Source: Bacteroidota bacterium
GTDB taxonomy: Bacteria; Bacteroidota; Bacteroidia; Bacteroidales; FEN-979
DNA length: 64,000 bases
Assembly (NCBI GenBank): GCA_026391355.1
Contig: JAPLDH010000047.1
Location: 124,001 to 188,000, forward strand
Direction: 5' to 3'
Part shown: positions 25,597 through 35,425 of the stretch, piece after piece
Layout of the letters: every line of letters begins with the position of its first letter
How positions within the stretch are numbered: position 1 is the stretch's first letter
Translations under genes and position numbers: made by a program
The notes under the pieces: model-generated
Seen by the model: only the letters and a program-made list of their open reading frames with translations
What the model was told of the DNA's origin: nothing
Databases searched by the model: none

Positions 25597-28573
25597 GTCG
25601 TTAATTGAGGTTCAGTTCCCTGTTTCAAAACTATCAAAAGAAAGCTATAAAGAGAGGAAAGCTGTTGCAGGTCAAACTCTTACCGGAATTGGTAAATGGT
25701 GGGGACGGAAACCCTTGATCTTAGTGCGGGCGACCATCCTTGGACTATTGCTACCTGCAACCGATGATCCCGAAAAAGACCGGGAGATTTTCCTAAAAAT
25801 CCTTACAATGGATGATGAGGGATTACTTCTCAGAAAGGGAAAGCCAATCCCAGTTACTATATTGCAAGAAAATGCAACCCCTGCCGAAATACAAAGATAT
25901 TTCGACCCGGATGGAGGATGGAGAAGCAGCATTAACCATGAAGACAAGCAAGAATTCGAAAAGGTAATTTTTCAACGGAATCTGAATTACGACCAGAAAT
26001 TGGAGTATTGCCACAGACCTGAACAAGTTGAAGGCCCCAGTGTAGAATCATGGAATACTATCAATGCCCATCTTGGAACACGAGCCCGAAACCTGAACGA
26101 ACTGATCGCCGAATTAGGAACAAGGCAATTCGGAAATATTCCAAGAGTTGGCGATGCCTTTTGTGGAGGAGGGTCTATTCCTTTTGAAGCTGCCCGCATC
26201 GGTTGTGAAACATTTGGAAGCGATCTGAACCCTGCCGCAGCGTTGTTAACCTGGGCGTCATTGAATATTGTTGGTGGTGGACCGGAAGTATATGAAAAGG
26301 TGATAACCGCCCAAGAAACAGTATTTACCAAAGTGGATAAACAAATCACAGAATGGGGTATCGAACACAATGAAGAAGGATGGCGCGCCGATGCCTATTT
26401 ATATTGTGCCGAGATAAAAAATCCAAAAACAGGGTACATGATACCTTTATCCCCAACCTGGATCGTATCAGAAAAATTTAAAGTTTGTGCGATTTTGGAA
26501 CCAGACCATGAAACCAAACGATATCGTATTAAAATTGTCACCAACGCAACAGATGAATTATTTGAGAATGCCCGGAACGGAACCATTGCCAATAGTGAAC
26601 TCATTGACCCCATGGAGCCTGATTCGAGAATCCCGATATCAACTATAAGAGGCGATCGTACTATTAATGGGAAAGTTGTGTATGGATTGAGAATGTGGGA
26701 AAATGAAGATATCATACCAAATAAAAATGATGTTTTTCAGGAAAGGCTTTATTGTATTCGTTACATTGAACGATTTTTCGAAGTAAAAAAGAATTTTACA
26801 CAAGGAAAAAGGAAATTCAGCAAAGGCCAGATAATAACAATCAATGATTCGAAAAAGATTAATAGGCTGGATGATTTGATTTCAAATGACACTTTGAAAG
26901 GGAGTAATAAACGTCATTTTATTGAACCGAATGAGAATGATTATGTACGGGAAAATAAAGTAGGACAATACCTGAAAGAACGGTTTACTTATTGGCAAAA
27001 AATGGGTTATATCCCTTCTAATAAAATTGTATTCGGGGTTGAAACAGATAGGTTGCAGCGTGAACGTGGCTGGACACATTGGCATCATCTTTTCAACCCC
27101 AGACAGTTATTAATAAATGGTTTATTCAATTCAGTGCTAAATGAAGTTGATTTTATTAATAGAATTAAACCTTTAATAATTGCCAGAATCTCAAATATCA
27201 ATTCACGATTATGCAGATGGTTGCAAACACAAGGTGGCGGTATCGGAGGAGGAAAAGAAACGTTTGACAATCAAGCCCTAAATACACTTTTTAATTATTC
27301 ATGCAGAACATTCAATACTTTGCTATCAGCCAAAGTAAATTTTCCGACCTTAAAAAAAATTGAAGAATCCCTAATTTTTACGGCTGATGCAAGAAATATC
27401 AGTTATGAATCAGACTTCTTTATAACAGATCCCCCTTATGCCGATGCTGTAAATTACCATGAGTTGGGAGATTATTTCTTATCCTGGTATGAAAAACAAT
27501 TAAAAAAGAATTTTCCTGAATGGTACACAGACAGTAAAGCTGCGCTCGCGGTAAAGGGAAGCGGAAAATCATTCAACCGAAGCATGCTGGAGTGCTACAG
27601 TAATTTTACTCGTCATATGCCAGACAATGGGGCGCAGGTTGTAATGTTTACGCATCAGGACGCTTCTGTTTGGGCCGATCTGGCTTTAATTCTCTGGGCA
27701 AGCGGACTACAGGTAACAGCAGCATGGACCATTCAAACCGAAACAGATGCCACCGGGATCAAGAAAGGAAATTATGTACAGGGTACTGTAATTATGGTTT
27801 TACGGAAACAAACCAGCTCTGAGACTGCTTTCTTAAGTGATATCCAGGCCGATGTGGAATTTGAGGTCAAACATCAGATAAAGCAGATGCTGGCCATTGA
27901 TGATCAGGATGATCCTAACTTCGGTGATACCGATTATCAGCTTGCTGCGTATGTTGCAGCATTGCGTGTGATCACGGGATACCGCAACATCGAAGATATG
28001 GATGTGAAATATGAACTCGAACGCGAAAGGAACCCGAGTGAAAAGAGCGAACTCGAGCGGATTATCGAAGATGCCATAAGGATTGCAATGAATGAATTGG
28101 TCCCGACAGGATTCAGGGAAAATAACTGGCGCCGGTTAAGCCCAGAAGAGAGATTTTACCTGAAAGGATTAGATCTTGAATATAAAAGTGAGTACCGCAA
28201 TGGAGTATACCAGGAAATGGCGCGTGGTTTCGGATTACATGATTATAGGTATATGCTCAATACCAATAAAGCAAACCAAACACGGTTGTACACCTCCATT
28301 GAATTCAAGAACCGGGATCTTGGAACGGAAGGATTCAGCAATTCACTTGTCAGGAACATTCTATTTGCAATCCACGAAACATCTATTAATGAGGATCCGA
28401 TGACAGGAAGAAATTGGCTTCATACAGAACTGGCTGATTATTGGGAACGACGGGAACTGATCCTCGACATTTTCAGGTATATTGATTCCCGTTGCCATTA
28501 CCTGGAACACTGGAAGGGTGATATCACTGCACTGGATCTGCTTAAAGGAAGAATAGAAAATGACCGCGTATGA
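25583..28573 (+). CDS. DUF1156 DNA methyltransferase of the defence cassette
   Basis: This 996-residue protein begins with the DUF1156 signature (SYKERKAVAGQTLTGIGKWWGRKPLILVRATILGLLLPATD). The SAM-binding motif is DAFCGGGSIPFEAARIGC (Asp191), and the catalytic motif DPPY lies at residues 616-619 in ITDPPYADAVNYHE. This makes it an N6-adenine or N4-cytosine DNA methyltransferase. The two motifs are about 425 residues apart, so a large domain, perhaps for target recognition, lies between them. It probably marks self DNA. It overlaps the DUF3780 gene by 14 bp. An alternative ATG two codons later (25589) is equally possible. Confidence 0.87.
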   Translation: MIMNRSLIEVQFPVSKLSKESYKERKAVAGQTLTGIGKWWGRKPLILVRATILGLLLPATDDPEKDREIFLKILTMDDEGLLLRKGKPIPVTILQENATPAEIQRYFDPDGGWRSSINHEDKQEFEKVIFQRNLNYDQKLEYCHRPEQVEGPSVESWNTINAHLGTRARNLNELIAELGTRQFGNIPRVGDAFCGGGSIPFEAARIGCETFGSDLNPAAALLTWASLNIVGGGPEVYEKVITAQETVFTKVDKQITEWGIEHNEEGWRADAYLYCAEIKNPKTGYMIPLSPTWIVSEKFKVCAILEPDHETKRYRIKIVTNATDELFENARNGTIANSELIDPMEPDSRIPISTIRGDRTINGKVVYGLRMWENEDIIPNKNDVFQERLYCIRYIERFFEVKKNFTQGKRKFSKGQIITINDSKKINRLDDLISNDTLKGSNKRHFIEPNENDYVRENKVGQYLKERFTYWQKMGYIPSNKIVFGVETDRLQRERGWTHWHHLFNPRQLLINGLFNSVLNEVDFINRIKPLIIARISNINSRLCRWLQTQGGGIGGGKETFDNQALNTLFNYSCRTFNTLLSAKVNFPTLKKIEESLIFTADARNISYESDFFITDPPYADAVNYHELGDYFLSWYEKQLKKNFPEWYTDSKAALAVKGSGKSFNRSMLECYSNFTRHMPDNGAQVVMFTHQDASVWADLALILWASGLQVTAAWTIQTETDATGIKKGNYVQGTVIMVLRKQTSSETAFLSDIQADVEFEVKHQIKQMLAIDDQDDPNFGDTDYQLAAYVAALRVITGYRNIEDMDVKYELERERNPSEKSELERIIEDAIRIAMNELVPTGFRENNWRRLSPEERFYLKGLDLEYKSEYRNGVYQEMARGFGLHDYRYMLNTNKANQTRLYTSIEFKNRDLGTEGFSNSLVRNILFAIHETSINEDPMTGRNWLHTELADYWERRELILDIFRYIDSRCHYLEHWKGDITALDLLKGRIENDRV

Positions 28574-31299
28574 TTAACCGCTTTTCATCACGTCGCCAAC
28601 CTGTTTCAGAAACCTTTCTGAATGCACGGTTACGACATGCCCAATGCTATGACAGGATCGCCGGCTATTTCTCATCCTCTATTTTAGAGGTGGCTGGAGA
28701 GGCAATTGAGAGTATTACCGGCAAAATCAGACTGGTTTGCAACGCCGAACTGGCACAACGTGACATTGAAACTGCCCGTACCGCAGAAATGGCCGTGGGA
28801 CAGGAATGGCGATTTCATTCAGAAGACAAATTGAACGAACAGGTACAGCCCCGCTTACAACGGCTTTATGAATTACTGAAAAGCGGGAAAATGGAGGTGC
28901 GGGTACTCCCCAATGATGTTTTCGGGTTGATCCACGGCAAAGCGGGTGTAATCACTTTGTTAAATGGTACAAAAACTGCTTTTTTAGGCAGTATCAACGA
29001 AAGCAAAACCGCGTGGAAACTAAATTATGAATTACTATGGGAGGATGATTCGGAAGATGCTATATCATGGGTTCAGGAGGAATTTGACACCCTTTGGGCT
29101 CATCCTAAAGCAGTTCTTCTTGCCCAGGCAGTTGTTGAAGATATTAAGCGATTGGCAAACCGAAAGGTTATCTCCCTCGACCGATGGAAAGAAGGGGATA
29201 TACCCGCAGGAGCAATTGTTGAGACCCCGGTTTATAGAAAGCAATATGGATTATGGGCGCATCAGAAGTACTTCGTAAAACTTGCGTATGAAGAGCATCT
29301 TTGCGGACGGGGTGCCCGTTTTATACTGGCCGATCAAGTGGGACTTGGCAAGACCGTTCAATTGGCCCTTGCAGCCATGTTAATGGCCCTGCATGGAGAA
29401 ATGCCAATTTTGGTTATTGCACCAAAGACATTGATCTGGCAATGGCAGGAAGAAATCAAGAAACTACTTGATTTGCCATCGGCTGTATGGGATGGAAAAG
29501 CCTGGGTTGATGAGAATGAAGTCAGGTATGTTAATGCCAAACCTGAAGATGCGATCATAAAATGTCCAAGAAGGGTTGGCATTATCAGTCAGGGCTTGAT
29601 TATAAGAGGTGGAGCGCTTGTTGAGAAGCTATTGGAGAAGAATTTTGAATGTGTCATTGTAGACGAGTGTCACCGTGCGCGACGCAGGAATTTGCATGCC
29701 GGGTGTGAAGATGAAAACCCTGATCCAAATAGATTGATGGATTATATCCTCCGGATTTCTAAGCAGACCAAAAGTCTGCTATTGGCAACAGCTACACCAG
29801 TCCAACTTTATCCGATTGAGGCATATGATATGGTGATGATGTTGGCGACAGGTTCAAACCATATATTAGGAGATGAGTTAAGTATGTGGAGGAGGCGAGA
29901 TAAAAAGTATATGCTTGACTTGGTTCAAGGGGTACAGGAACAACCCGAAAAGTTTACAGACCGATGGGACTGGATGAGGGATCCCTTCCCTCCTGAATAT
30001 GAGGATGACCGGGTTTGGGGTCACATCCGAAGACAAATCAGATTGCGACCTGTTGATTATCTGGTAACCGGGGATCAACTCAGAAATTTGAAACCTTGGG
30101 ACCGAAAGAAGCTCGAAAACTTTGATGCATTCTTCACAAAAACAAATCCTTTTTTACGACATATTATACGGCGAACGCGGACATTCCTTGAAGAAAACAA
30201 TGACCCGATTACTAATGAACCTTTTTTGAAAAAAGTATCGGTAAAATTATTCGGTGAAGATGATAATGAGGCGATTTTGCTACCGGGTTACCTTCAGGAT
30301 GTTTATACCACAGCCGAAGAGTTCTGCAATTCCCTTGGGGAGATCATGAAATCAGCCGGTTTCATAAGGACATTGTTACTTCGCCGGATGGGAAGCAGCA
30401 TCGAAGCTGGCAGGTTAACTGCATTAAAAATGCTTGGAAAAGATACGACCTATGCAGAATTGACGGAGGAAGATGATGAGGATTTTAAAGATGAGAATAT
30501 TGAAGCAGCAATAGAAGTCGAACAAAAAACGGGAATTAGCGCAAGGATTACAGGAAAAGAACAAGAGATACTACACAGACTAATAGCCCTGCTAGAACAA
30601 AATCAGGAAAATGACCCAAAAGTCAACAGACTTAGAGATTTGCTATTTAAAGAAATGTGGGTAGAATTGGGGTGCATCGTATTTTCGCAATATTATGATA
30701 CTGTTCGTTATTTCTCCAGTATAATAGCAGAAGAACAACCGGACATGCCGATTGCAGTTTATGCTGGTGGAAGCAAATCGGGAATATGGTATCACAAAGA
30801 ATATCAACTCTGCTCAAAGGAAGAGATCAAACAGAAGGTACAATCTGGTGAGATCAAACTTGTTTTTGGAACCGACAGCGCCAGCGAAGGCTTGAACCTT
30901 CAGCGGTTAGGGTCTCTTGTAAATATTGACCTTCCATGGAATCCCACCAGGCTTGAGCAACGCAAGGGACGTATACAGAGAATTGGCCAGGTGCGTGATG
31001 AAGTATTTGTTTACAACATGCGATATCATGGTTCGGTGGAAGACCGGGTTCACCAACTTCTTTCCCAACGACTACAAAATATCAACGCAATGTTTGGACA
31101 GTTACCAGACATTCTGGAAGATGTTTGGGTTGAAGTAGCCATTGGAAATAAGAAAAAGGCCGAGGAGATCATTAATGCAGTTCCGGAACGTAATCCATTT
31201 GAGATTCGTTATGACCGAATCGAGCATGTTGATTTTGAGACTTGTAGTGAAGTATTGAATAAGGAGGAGGTGAAGATGAAGTTGGGAAAGGGATGGTAG
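28570..31299 (+). CDS. PLD-like and SNF2-type helicase of the defence cassette
   Basis: This 909-residue protein has an N-terminal phospholipase-D-like domain: RIAGYFSSSILEVAGEA, IHGKAGVI at residues 121-128, and GSINES at 140-145. The HxKxxxxD motif has lost its Asp (Thr129), so nuclease activity is doubtful. A SNF2-type helicase follows, with ADQVGLGKTVQL (Lys261), DECH (365-368), ATATPVQL and GTDSASEGLNLQ...QRKGRIQRIGQ. It overlaps the methyltransferase by 4 bp. A role in moving on or remodelling invading DNA is likely. DISARM also has SNF2 and PLD proteins, but no DUF1998 gene is present here. Confidence 0.88.
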   Translation: MINRFSSRRQPVSETFLNARLRHAQCYDRIAGYFSSSILEVAGEAIESITGKIRLVCNAELAQRDIETARTAEMAVGQEWRFHSEDKLNEQVQPRLQRLYELLKSGKMEVRVLPNDVFGLIHGKAGVITLLNGTKTAFLGSINESKTAWKLNYELLWEDDSEDAISWVQEEFDTLWAHPKAVLLAQAVVEDIKRLANRKVISLDRWKEGDIPAGAIVETPVYRKQYGLWAHQKYFVKLAYEEHLCGRGARFILADQVGLGKTVQLALAAMLMALHGEMPILVIAPKTLIWQWQEEIKKLLDLPSAVWDGKAWVDENEVRYVNAKPEDAIIKCPRRVGIISQGLIIRGGALVEKLLEKNFECVIVDECHRARRRNLHAGCEDENPDPNRLMDYILRISKQTKSLLLATATPVQLYPIEAYDMVMMLATGSNHILGDELSMWRRRDKKYMLDLVQGVQEQPEKFTDRWDWMRDPFPPEYEDDRVWGHIRRQIRLRPVDYLVTGDQLRNLKPWDRKKLENFDAFFTKTNPFLRHIIRRTRTFLEENNDPITNEPFLKKVSVKLFGEDDNEAILLPGYLQDVYTTAEEFCNSLGEIMKSAGFIRTLLLRRMGSSIEAGRLTALKMLGKDTTYAELTEEDDEDFKDENIEAAIEVEQKTGISARITGKEQEILHRLIALLEQNQENDPKVNRLRDLLFKEMWVELGCIVFSQYYDTVRYFSSIIAEEQPDMPIAVYAGGSKSGIWYHKEYQLCSKEEIKQKVQSGEIKLVFGTDSASEGLNLQRLGSLVNIDLPWNPTRLEQRKGRIQRIGQVRDEVFVYNMRYHGSVEDRVHQLLSQRLQNINAMFGQLPDILEDVWVEVAIGNKKKAEEIINAVPERNPFEIRYDRIEHVDFETCSEVLNKEEVKMKLGKGW

Positions 31300-31335
31300 A
31301 TTACAGTATTCTTTTTATATACCAAGCAAATTGAT

Positions 31336-31626
31336 ATGTATCTGTACAAAATTCAACTATGGAATTTCAGAAAGTTCGGACAAGAAACTGACGGAGGAAG
31401 CAGTATTGGGTATGGAAGCATTCCTGACTATGCAAAAAGAATATGGACTACCATTCCAAGAGTATTCCTTTCCTCCTCCATACCTCAATCTTTCATTTCA
31501 CAGAAATTTCGCATCAATGAAAATAGTTGCAACCAATCGAGCAATAACATTATTAATCCCGAAGAACTAAGAGGTTATGACTGGATAAAAAGGAAAGGCG
31601 AAGTGACAAATATCTCCTCAACATGA
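31336..31626 (+). pseudogene. Decayed start of an OLD/RecF-type ATPase gene
   Basis: The frame opens MYLYKIQLWNFRKFG, which matches the N-terminus of OLD-family and RecF-like ATPases (K-I-x-I-x-N-F-R-x-F). The expected GxNxxGKS P-loop does not follow. A second frame overlaps the same DNA (KKLTEEAVLGMEAFLTMQKEYG) and also looks protein-like, so this may be a junction of two gene remnants. It lies 36 bp after the helicase gene, at the edge of the defence island. Confidence 0.35.
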
Positions 31627-31682
31627 TGAGATTAATAAAGGATTCCTGGGATATGTGATAACGAAACCTGCCCGGCAAATAG

Positions 31683-31710
31683 AAAAAAAGCCGCCCTTTA
31701 GAGACAGCTT
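31683..31710 (-). terminator. Terminator of the second hydrogenase operon
   Basis: On the minus strand the hairpin arms AAGCTGTC and GGCGGCTT-type sequence pair over eight positions with two G-T wobbles (31688-31710). A run of seven T (complement of 31683-31689) follows. It lies 24 bp beyond the hydA stop. Confidence 0.65.
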
Positions 31711-31733
31711 CTTTCATTTAGTGAGAGTTAATA

Positions 31734-33527
31734 TTAGTATCTCTTTCTGGGAGTGTAGTGGGTATGTAACAGTTCATGTGACTTATGCCCAAGGGGTTCG
31801 CCAAGAAAGTCTTTGTAGATTTCTGCTACTTCAGGGTTTTCATGTGATTTACGGATGGGCATACCCATATCTTCTTCATAGATGGCAGATTTACGTTTTG
31901 CACGGATCTCAGGATTTGTCGGGATGGGTTGACCACCACCGCCAAGACAACCGCCCGGACAAGCCATGATCTCGATAAAATGATAATTGGCTGTACCGTC
32001 CTTTACATTCTGCATAACCCGTTTGGCATGTGCAAGGCCATTGGCGACAACACATTTCAACTCGACACCCTCCAGAAATTTCCATTCTGGTTTCGTTTTT
32101 TCAATTTTAATGGTGGCTTCACGAACTTCACCTTCTGTACCGCGAACAGGAGTGATATTTAATTTTTCAAACGGAACTTCCCGTCCGGTTACGATTTCAT
32201 AAGCGGTCCTGAGGGCAGCCTCCATAACGCCTCCGGTAGTTCCGAAGATCACTGCAGCGCCGGTTGATGAACCCATGATGCTGTCGAAACTTTCATTCGG
32301 TAAGGACTGGAAATCAAGACCTGCCTGTTTGATCATGATGGCAAGTTCCCGGGTAGTAAGCACGTAGTCAACATCTTTATAGCCACTGGATCGCATTTCC
32401 GGTCGATCAGCTTCAAATTTCTTAGCTGTACAGGGCATGACGGAAACCGAAATGATATTCTTAGGATCAACTCCGCGTTTCTGTGCATAATATGTTTTCG
32501 TCAAAGCGCCAAACATTTGCTGAGGTGATTTGCATGAAGAAAGATTCGGCAGTAATTCCGGGAAAGTATGCTCGATGAATTTTATCCATCCCGGTGAACA
32601 GGAGGTAGTCATCGGCAGAGCCACTGTGGTATCTTTGTCAACCAGGACTCTTTTCAACCGGCTGAGCAGTTCATGACCTTCTTCTATGATGGTAAGGTCA
32701 GCAGTAAAGTCAGTGTCGAGGACTGAATCAAACCCGAGGCGTTTCAATGCTGCAACCATTTTCCCGGTGACGATCTTTCCGGGAGGCAATCCCAATGCTT
32801 CACCAAGGGCGATTCTTACAGCAGGAGCAGTCTGAACTACCACATGTTTTGTTTTGTCATATATGGCTTCCCATACCGGGTCAACATAATTCTTTTCTAT
32901 GAGAGCGCCGGTTGGACAGCGGTTTACGCACTGGCCACAATTGGTACATACCACTTCAAACAGAGGGTTTTCGAAGAAAGTGGAGATCTTCATTTTATCG
33001 CCTTTATAAGCAACATCGAGCGCACTAACACTCTGCAATTCTTCGCATGTTCTAACGCAGCGCTGACAACGGATACATCTGCTGTCATCCTTAATGATGG
33101 CAGAATTGAACCGGTCGATGGTATATTTTTTTCCGGGTACAAGATCCAGGAACAAGTGGTCGCCGGTAAGCATTTCTGATGCGAGGAACTGAAGTTCACA
33201 GTTACCATTCTTGTAACATTTTGTACAATCTGCATTGTGTTCAGAAAGCAGAAGTTCAACGATATGTTTTCTTGCCAGACGAACTTTTCCGGTATTTGTA
33301 AAAACCTGCATGCCTTCGGAAGCGGGCATTGCACATGAAGCCACCAGGGTTTTCGAACCGCTGACCTCTACGACACATACACGGCAGTTACCGGCAACGC
33401 ACAAATCTTCATGATAACAAAGGGAAGGTATATGGATATTGGCTTTTCTCGCTGCTGCCAGGATTGTGGTATCTTCCGGTACCGTAACATCGATGCCATC
33501 TATCTGTAATGTTAACTTATTCGCCAT
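31734..33527 (-). CDS. hydA: [FeFe]-hydrogenase catalytic subunit, second operon
   Basis: This 597-residue protein has the same layout as the first hydA. It starts with a [2Fe-2S] domain (SLCYHEDLCVAGNCRVCVVE) and a His-Cys3 cluster (HNADCTKCYKNGNCELQ), followed by two [4Fe-4S] clusters (CIRCQRCVRTC, CTNCGQCVNRCP). The H-cluster motifs are TSCSPGW, MPCTAKKFE and MACPGGCLGGGGQP. It is closer in sequence to the fusion protein at 35835 than to the first HydA (for example the shared DRPEMRSSGYKDVD and CTKCYKNG segments), so those two are recent duplicates. It is the last gene of a hydC-hydB-hydA operon, 19 bp after hydB. Confidence 0.95.
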   Translation of the reverse strand: MANKLTLQIDGIDVTVPEDTTILAAARKANIHIPSLCYHEDLCVAGNCRVCVVEVSGSKTLVASCAMPASEGMQVFTNTGKVRLARKHIVELLLSEHNADCTKCYKNGNCELQFLASEMLTGDHLFLDLVPGKKYTIDRFNSAIIKDDSRCIRCQRCVRTCEELQSVSALDVAYKGDKMKISTFFENPLFEVVCTNCGQCVNRCPTGALIEKNYVDPVWEAIYDKTKHVVVQTAPAVRIALGEALGLPPGKIVTGKMVAALKRLGFDSVLDTDFTADLTIIEEGHELLSRLKRVLVDKDTTVALPMTTSCSPGWIKFIEHTFPELLPNLSSCKSPQQMFGALTKTYYAQKRGVDPKNIISVSVMPCTAKKFEADRPEMRSSGYKDVDYVLTTRELAIMIKQAGLDFQSLPNESFDSIMGSSTGAAVIFGTTGGVMEAALRTAYEIVTGREVPFEKLNITPVRGTEGEVREATIKIEKTKPEWKFLEGVELKCVVANGLAHAKRVMQNVKDGTANYHFIEIMACPGGCLGGGGQPIPTNPEIRAKRKSAIYEEDMGMPIRKSHENPEVAEIYKDFLGEPLGHKSHELLHTHYTPRKRY

Positions 33528-33546
33528 AATAGTATTAATTATTAGA

Positions 33547-34710
33547 TTAGTAAATCATTTCTTCCTTAAAGTTGTTGACGATTGATGAAAACGAGTTGGC
33601 AACAGATTGGCCAAGGCCGCATTTGGCGGTTATTTTCATGGTTTCGCTTAATTTCATTAATTGATCAAGGTAAACGACAGGTTTGTCGCCTCTTTTCACA
33701 GCTTGGATTCCTTTCTTAAGTTGCTGGCAACCTACCCTGCAGGGAGTACACTGACCGCATGATTCTTCTTCGAAGAAATCCAGGTAGTTGTGCAACACAT
33801 TATACATGGAACGAGAACTGTTGAAGATCATCATCGAACCTCCTGTAGGAACACCTTCGAACCCGATAATGGTATCCTTGAACTTTTTCATCGGGACGCA
33901 GAAACCGGAAGCGCCTCCAACCTGAACAGCTTTGGTATCGCCATCTCCGAATTCTTCCACAAAACGGATCAACGGCATGCCCAATTCAAGTTCATAGATC
34001 CCCGGTTTAGGGGTATCACCGGAAACGGAAAACACTTTTGACCCTCTTGAGTCATGTGTACCCAGTTTACGATATTGTACCGGACCGATCCGGCATATCA
34101 TAACAACATTCACGAAGGTCTCAACATTATTGATAACCGTGGGTTTTGAAAGATATCCGGCAACGGTCGGATAGGGGGGTTTGTTTCTTGGCTCACCCCG
34201 TTTTCCTTCCATTGATTCAAACAGTGCACTCTCTTCCCCGCAAATATAAGCTCCGCTTCCCATCCTGATCTCGATGGTAAAGTCAAGCTTCAGCTTCTTA
34301 GCATAGGCATGAAATTCATCCAGTTCTTTTAACAGGTCGGGTAACATAAAACGGTATTCACCGCGGAGGTACATAAATCCTTTTTTTGCACCGATTACTT
34401 TTGCGCAGATAGCCATCCCTGAAAATACTTTTCTGGGAACCCTGGAAAGTATCTCCCTGTCTTTGAATGTTCCTGGCTCTCCTTCATCGGCATTGCATAC
34501 AACGTACTTTTCTTTTACAGGCTGCTCAGCGGTATATTTCCATTTAATCGCGGTAGGGAAACCTGCTCCCCCGCGGCCTCTCAGACCGGAATCAAGAATA
34601 TCCTTAATGATATCTTCATTGGAGCGTTTTAAGCTTTCTTCCAATACTTTATATTTTTCGTCAGAGTATTCTCCGAATATGAGGTCTACTCTTTGAACTA
34701 ATTCTGCCAT
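33547..34710 (-). CDS. hydB: NuoF-like subunit of the second [FeFe] hydrogenase, short form
   Basis: This 387-residue protein contains the NADH/FMN module (SGLRGRGGAGFPTAIKW, GSGAYICGEESALFESMEG) and the [4Fe-4S] ligands (ESCGQCTPCRVG, CGLGQ). Unlike the first HydB it ends there, lacking the C-terminal pair of ferredoxin clusters as well as any N-terminal [2Fe-2S] domain. It therefore resembles the smallest NuoF type. With hydC it forms the diaphorase half. The divergent fusion hydrogenase may use the same diaphorase. A GGAG site lies ahead of its ATG. Confidence 0.93.
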   Translation of the reverse strand: MAELVQRVDLIFGEYSDEKYKVLEESLKRSNEDIIKDILDSGLRGRGGAGFPTAIKWKYTAEQPVKEKYVVCNADEGEPGTFKDREILSRVPRKVFSGMAICAKVIGAKKGFMYLRGEYRFMLPDLLKELDEFHAYAKKLKLDFTIEIRMGSGAYICGEESALFESMEGKRGEPRNKPPYPTVAGYLSKPTVINNVETFVNVVMICRIGPVQYRKLGTHDSRGSKVFSVSGDTPKPGIYELELGMPLIRFVEEFGDGDTKAVQVGGASGFCVPMKKFKDTIIGFEGVPTGGSMMIFNSSRSMYNVLHNYLDFFEEESCGQCTPCRVGCQQLKKGIQAVKRGDKPVVYLDQLMKLSETMKITAKCGLGQSVANSFSSIVNNFKEEMIY

Positions 34711-34732
34711 ATCTTTTTCTCCTTGAAGTTTT

Positions 34733-35200
34733 TTATGATTTGTTCATGTATTCAGCGATGATATCATGCACTTTTTCAGGTGTAAGTTCGGTGTACGGCT
34801 GATCGTTGATCAGCATTGCCGGGCTTTTATGACACCATCCAAGGCAGTTGGTTTCCAGAAGTGTAAATTTCTTGTTCTGGGTAGTTTCCCCGGATTTGAT
34901 CTTCAACATATTCTCGAGAGCCTGTAAAATCAATTTTTTACCATGCATATCGCAGGTAATGGTTTTACAAACACGGATTACATATTTACCTCTCGGAACA
35001 GTATCCAGGAAAGAATAAAATGTCGCAGTACCATAAACCTGGGCGGCTGAAAGATCCAGTTCCTTTGCAATATCTGTTAAATCATAATCTGCAAGAAAAC
35101 TTTGTCTTTCAACCACTCCCTGTAGAATGGGCATAAGGCTTGTTCTGCTTCTGCCATACTTTTCTACCAATTCCCTGATTAAATTCCCATTTGGTGACAT
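34733..35200 (-). CDS. hydC: NuoE-like subunit of the second [FeFe] hydrogenase
   Basis: This 155-residue protein has the NuoE thioredoxin-like fold with ligands in CKTITC and NCLGWC. The helical N-terminus (LADYDLTDIAKELDLSAAQVYGTATFYSF) is also typical. It carries electrons from HydB to the catalytic subunit. It is the first gene of the minus-strand operon; the divergent plus-strand pair starts at 35426. A -7 box and a Crp-like dyad lie in the shared region. Confidence 0.9.
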   Translation of the reverse strand: MSPNGNLIRELVEKYGRSRTSLMPILQGVVERQSFLADYDLTDIAKELDLSAAQVYGTATFYSFLDTVPRGKYVIRVCKTITCDMHGKKLILQALENMLKIKSGETTQNKKFTLLETNCLGWCHKSPAMLINDQPYTELTPEKVHDIIAEYMNKS

Positions 35201-35273
35201 CGAATAAGTTTTATTTAGTTAATATATTGATTTTAAATATTTTATATTAAATTTTACTTCTCTAATGAGGGTA

Positions 35274-35281
35274 CAAAATTA
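35274..35281 (-). promoter_or_regulatory. Candidate -7 box of the second hydrogenase operon
   Basis: TAATTTTG on the minus strand matches TAnnTTTG and lies about 74 bp ahead of the hydC start. The -33 region is covered by the dyad at 35291-35308. Confidence 0.5.
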
Positions 35282-35290
35282 GAATTTCTT

Positions 35291-35308
35291 TTGTTAATAA
35301 ACTAACAA
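35291..35308. promoter_or_regulatory. Crp/Fnr-like dyad in the divergent hydrogenase promoter region
   Basis: TTGTTA-ATAAAC-TAACAA has perfect 6-bp arms around a 6-bp spacer, the Crp-type geometry. Its arms are identical to those of the dyad before the [NiFe] operon (47514-47531). It sits over the -33 region of the hydC promoter. Confidence 0.55.
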
Positions 35309-35379
35309 CCGTGCCAATATTTTTCAACGGTGAAAATTTATAGACATTCTAAATAATGTTCTATTTAATAGAAAATTTG

Positions 35380-35391
35380 TGATTTTAATCA
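35380..35391. promoter_or_regulatory. Second dyad, close to the fusion-hydrogenase operon start
   Basis: TGATT-TT-AATCA is a perfect 12-bp palindrome about 35 bp ahead of the ATG at 35426. It could be an operator for the plus-strand pair. There is no further support. Confidence 0.3.
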
Positions 35392-35425
35392 AATTCTTTT
35401 ATTTTTACTGGATAAATTAATATAT

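Noticed and set aside
28570-31299. Reading the SNF2, PLD and methyltransferase set as DISARM
   Set aside because: No DUF1998 (DrmB) or DrmA-like gene is present, and DUF499, DUF3780 and DUF1156 point to a different cassette.
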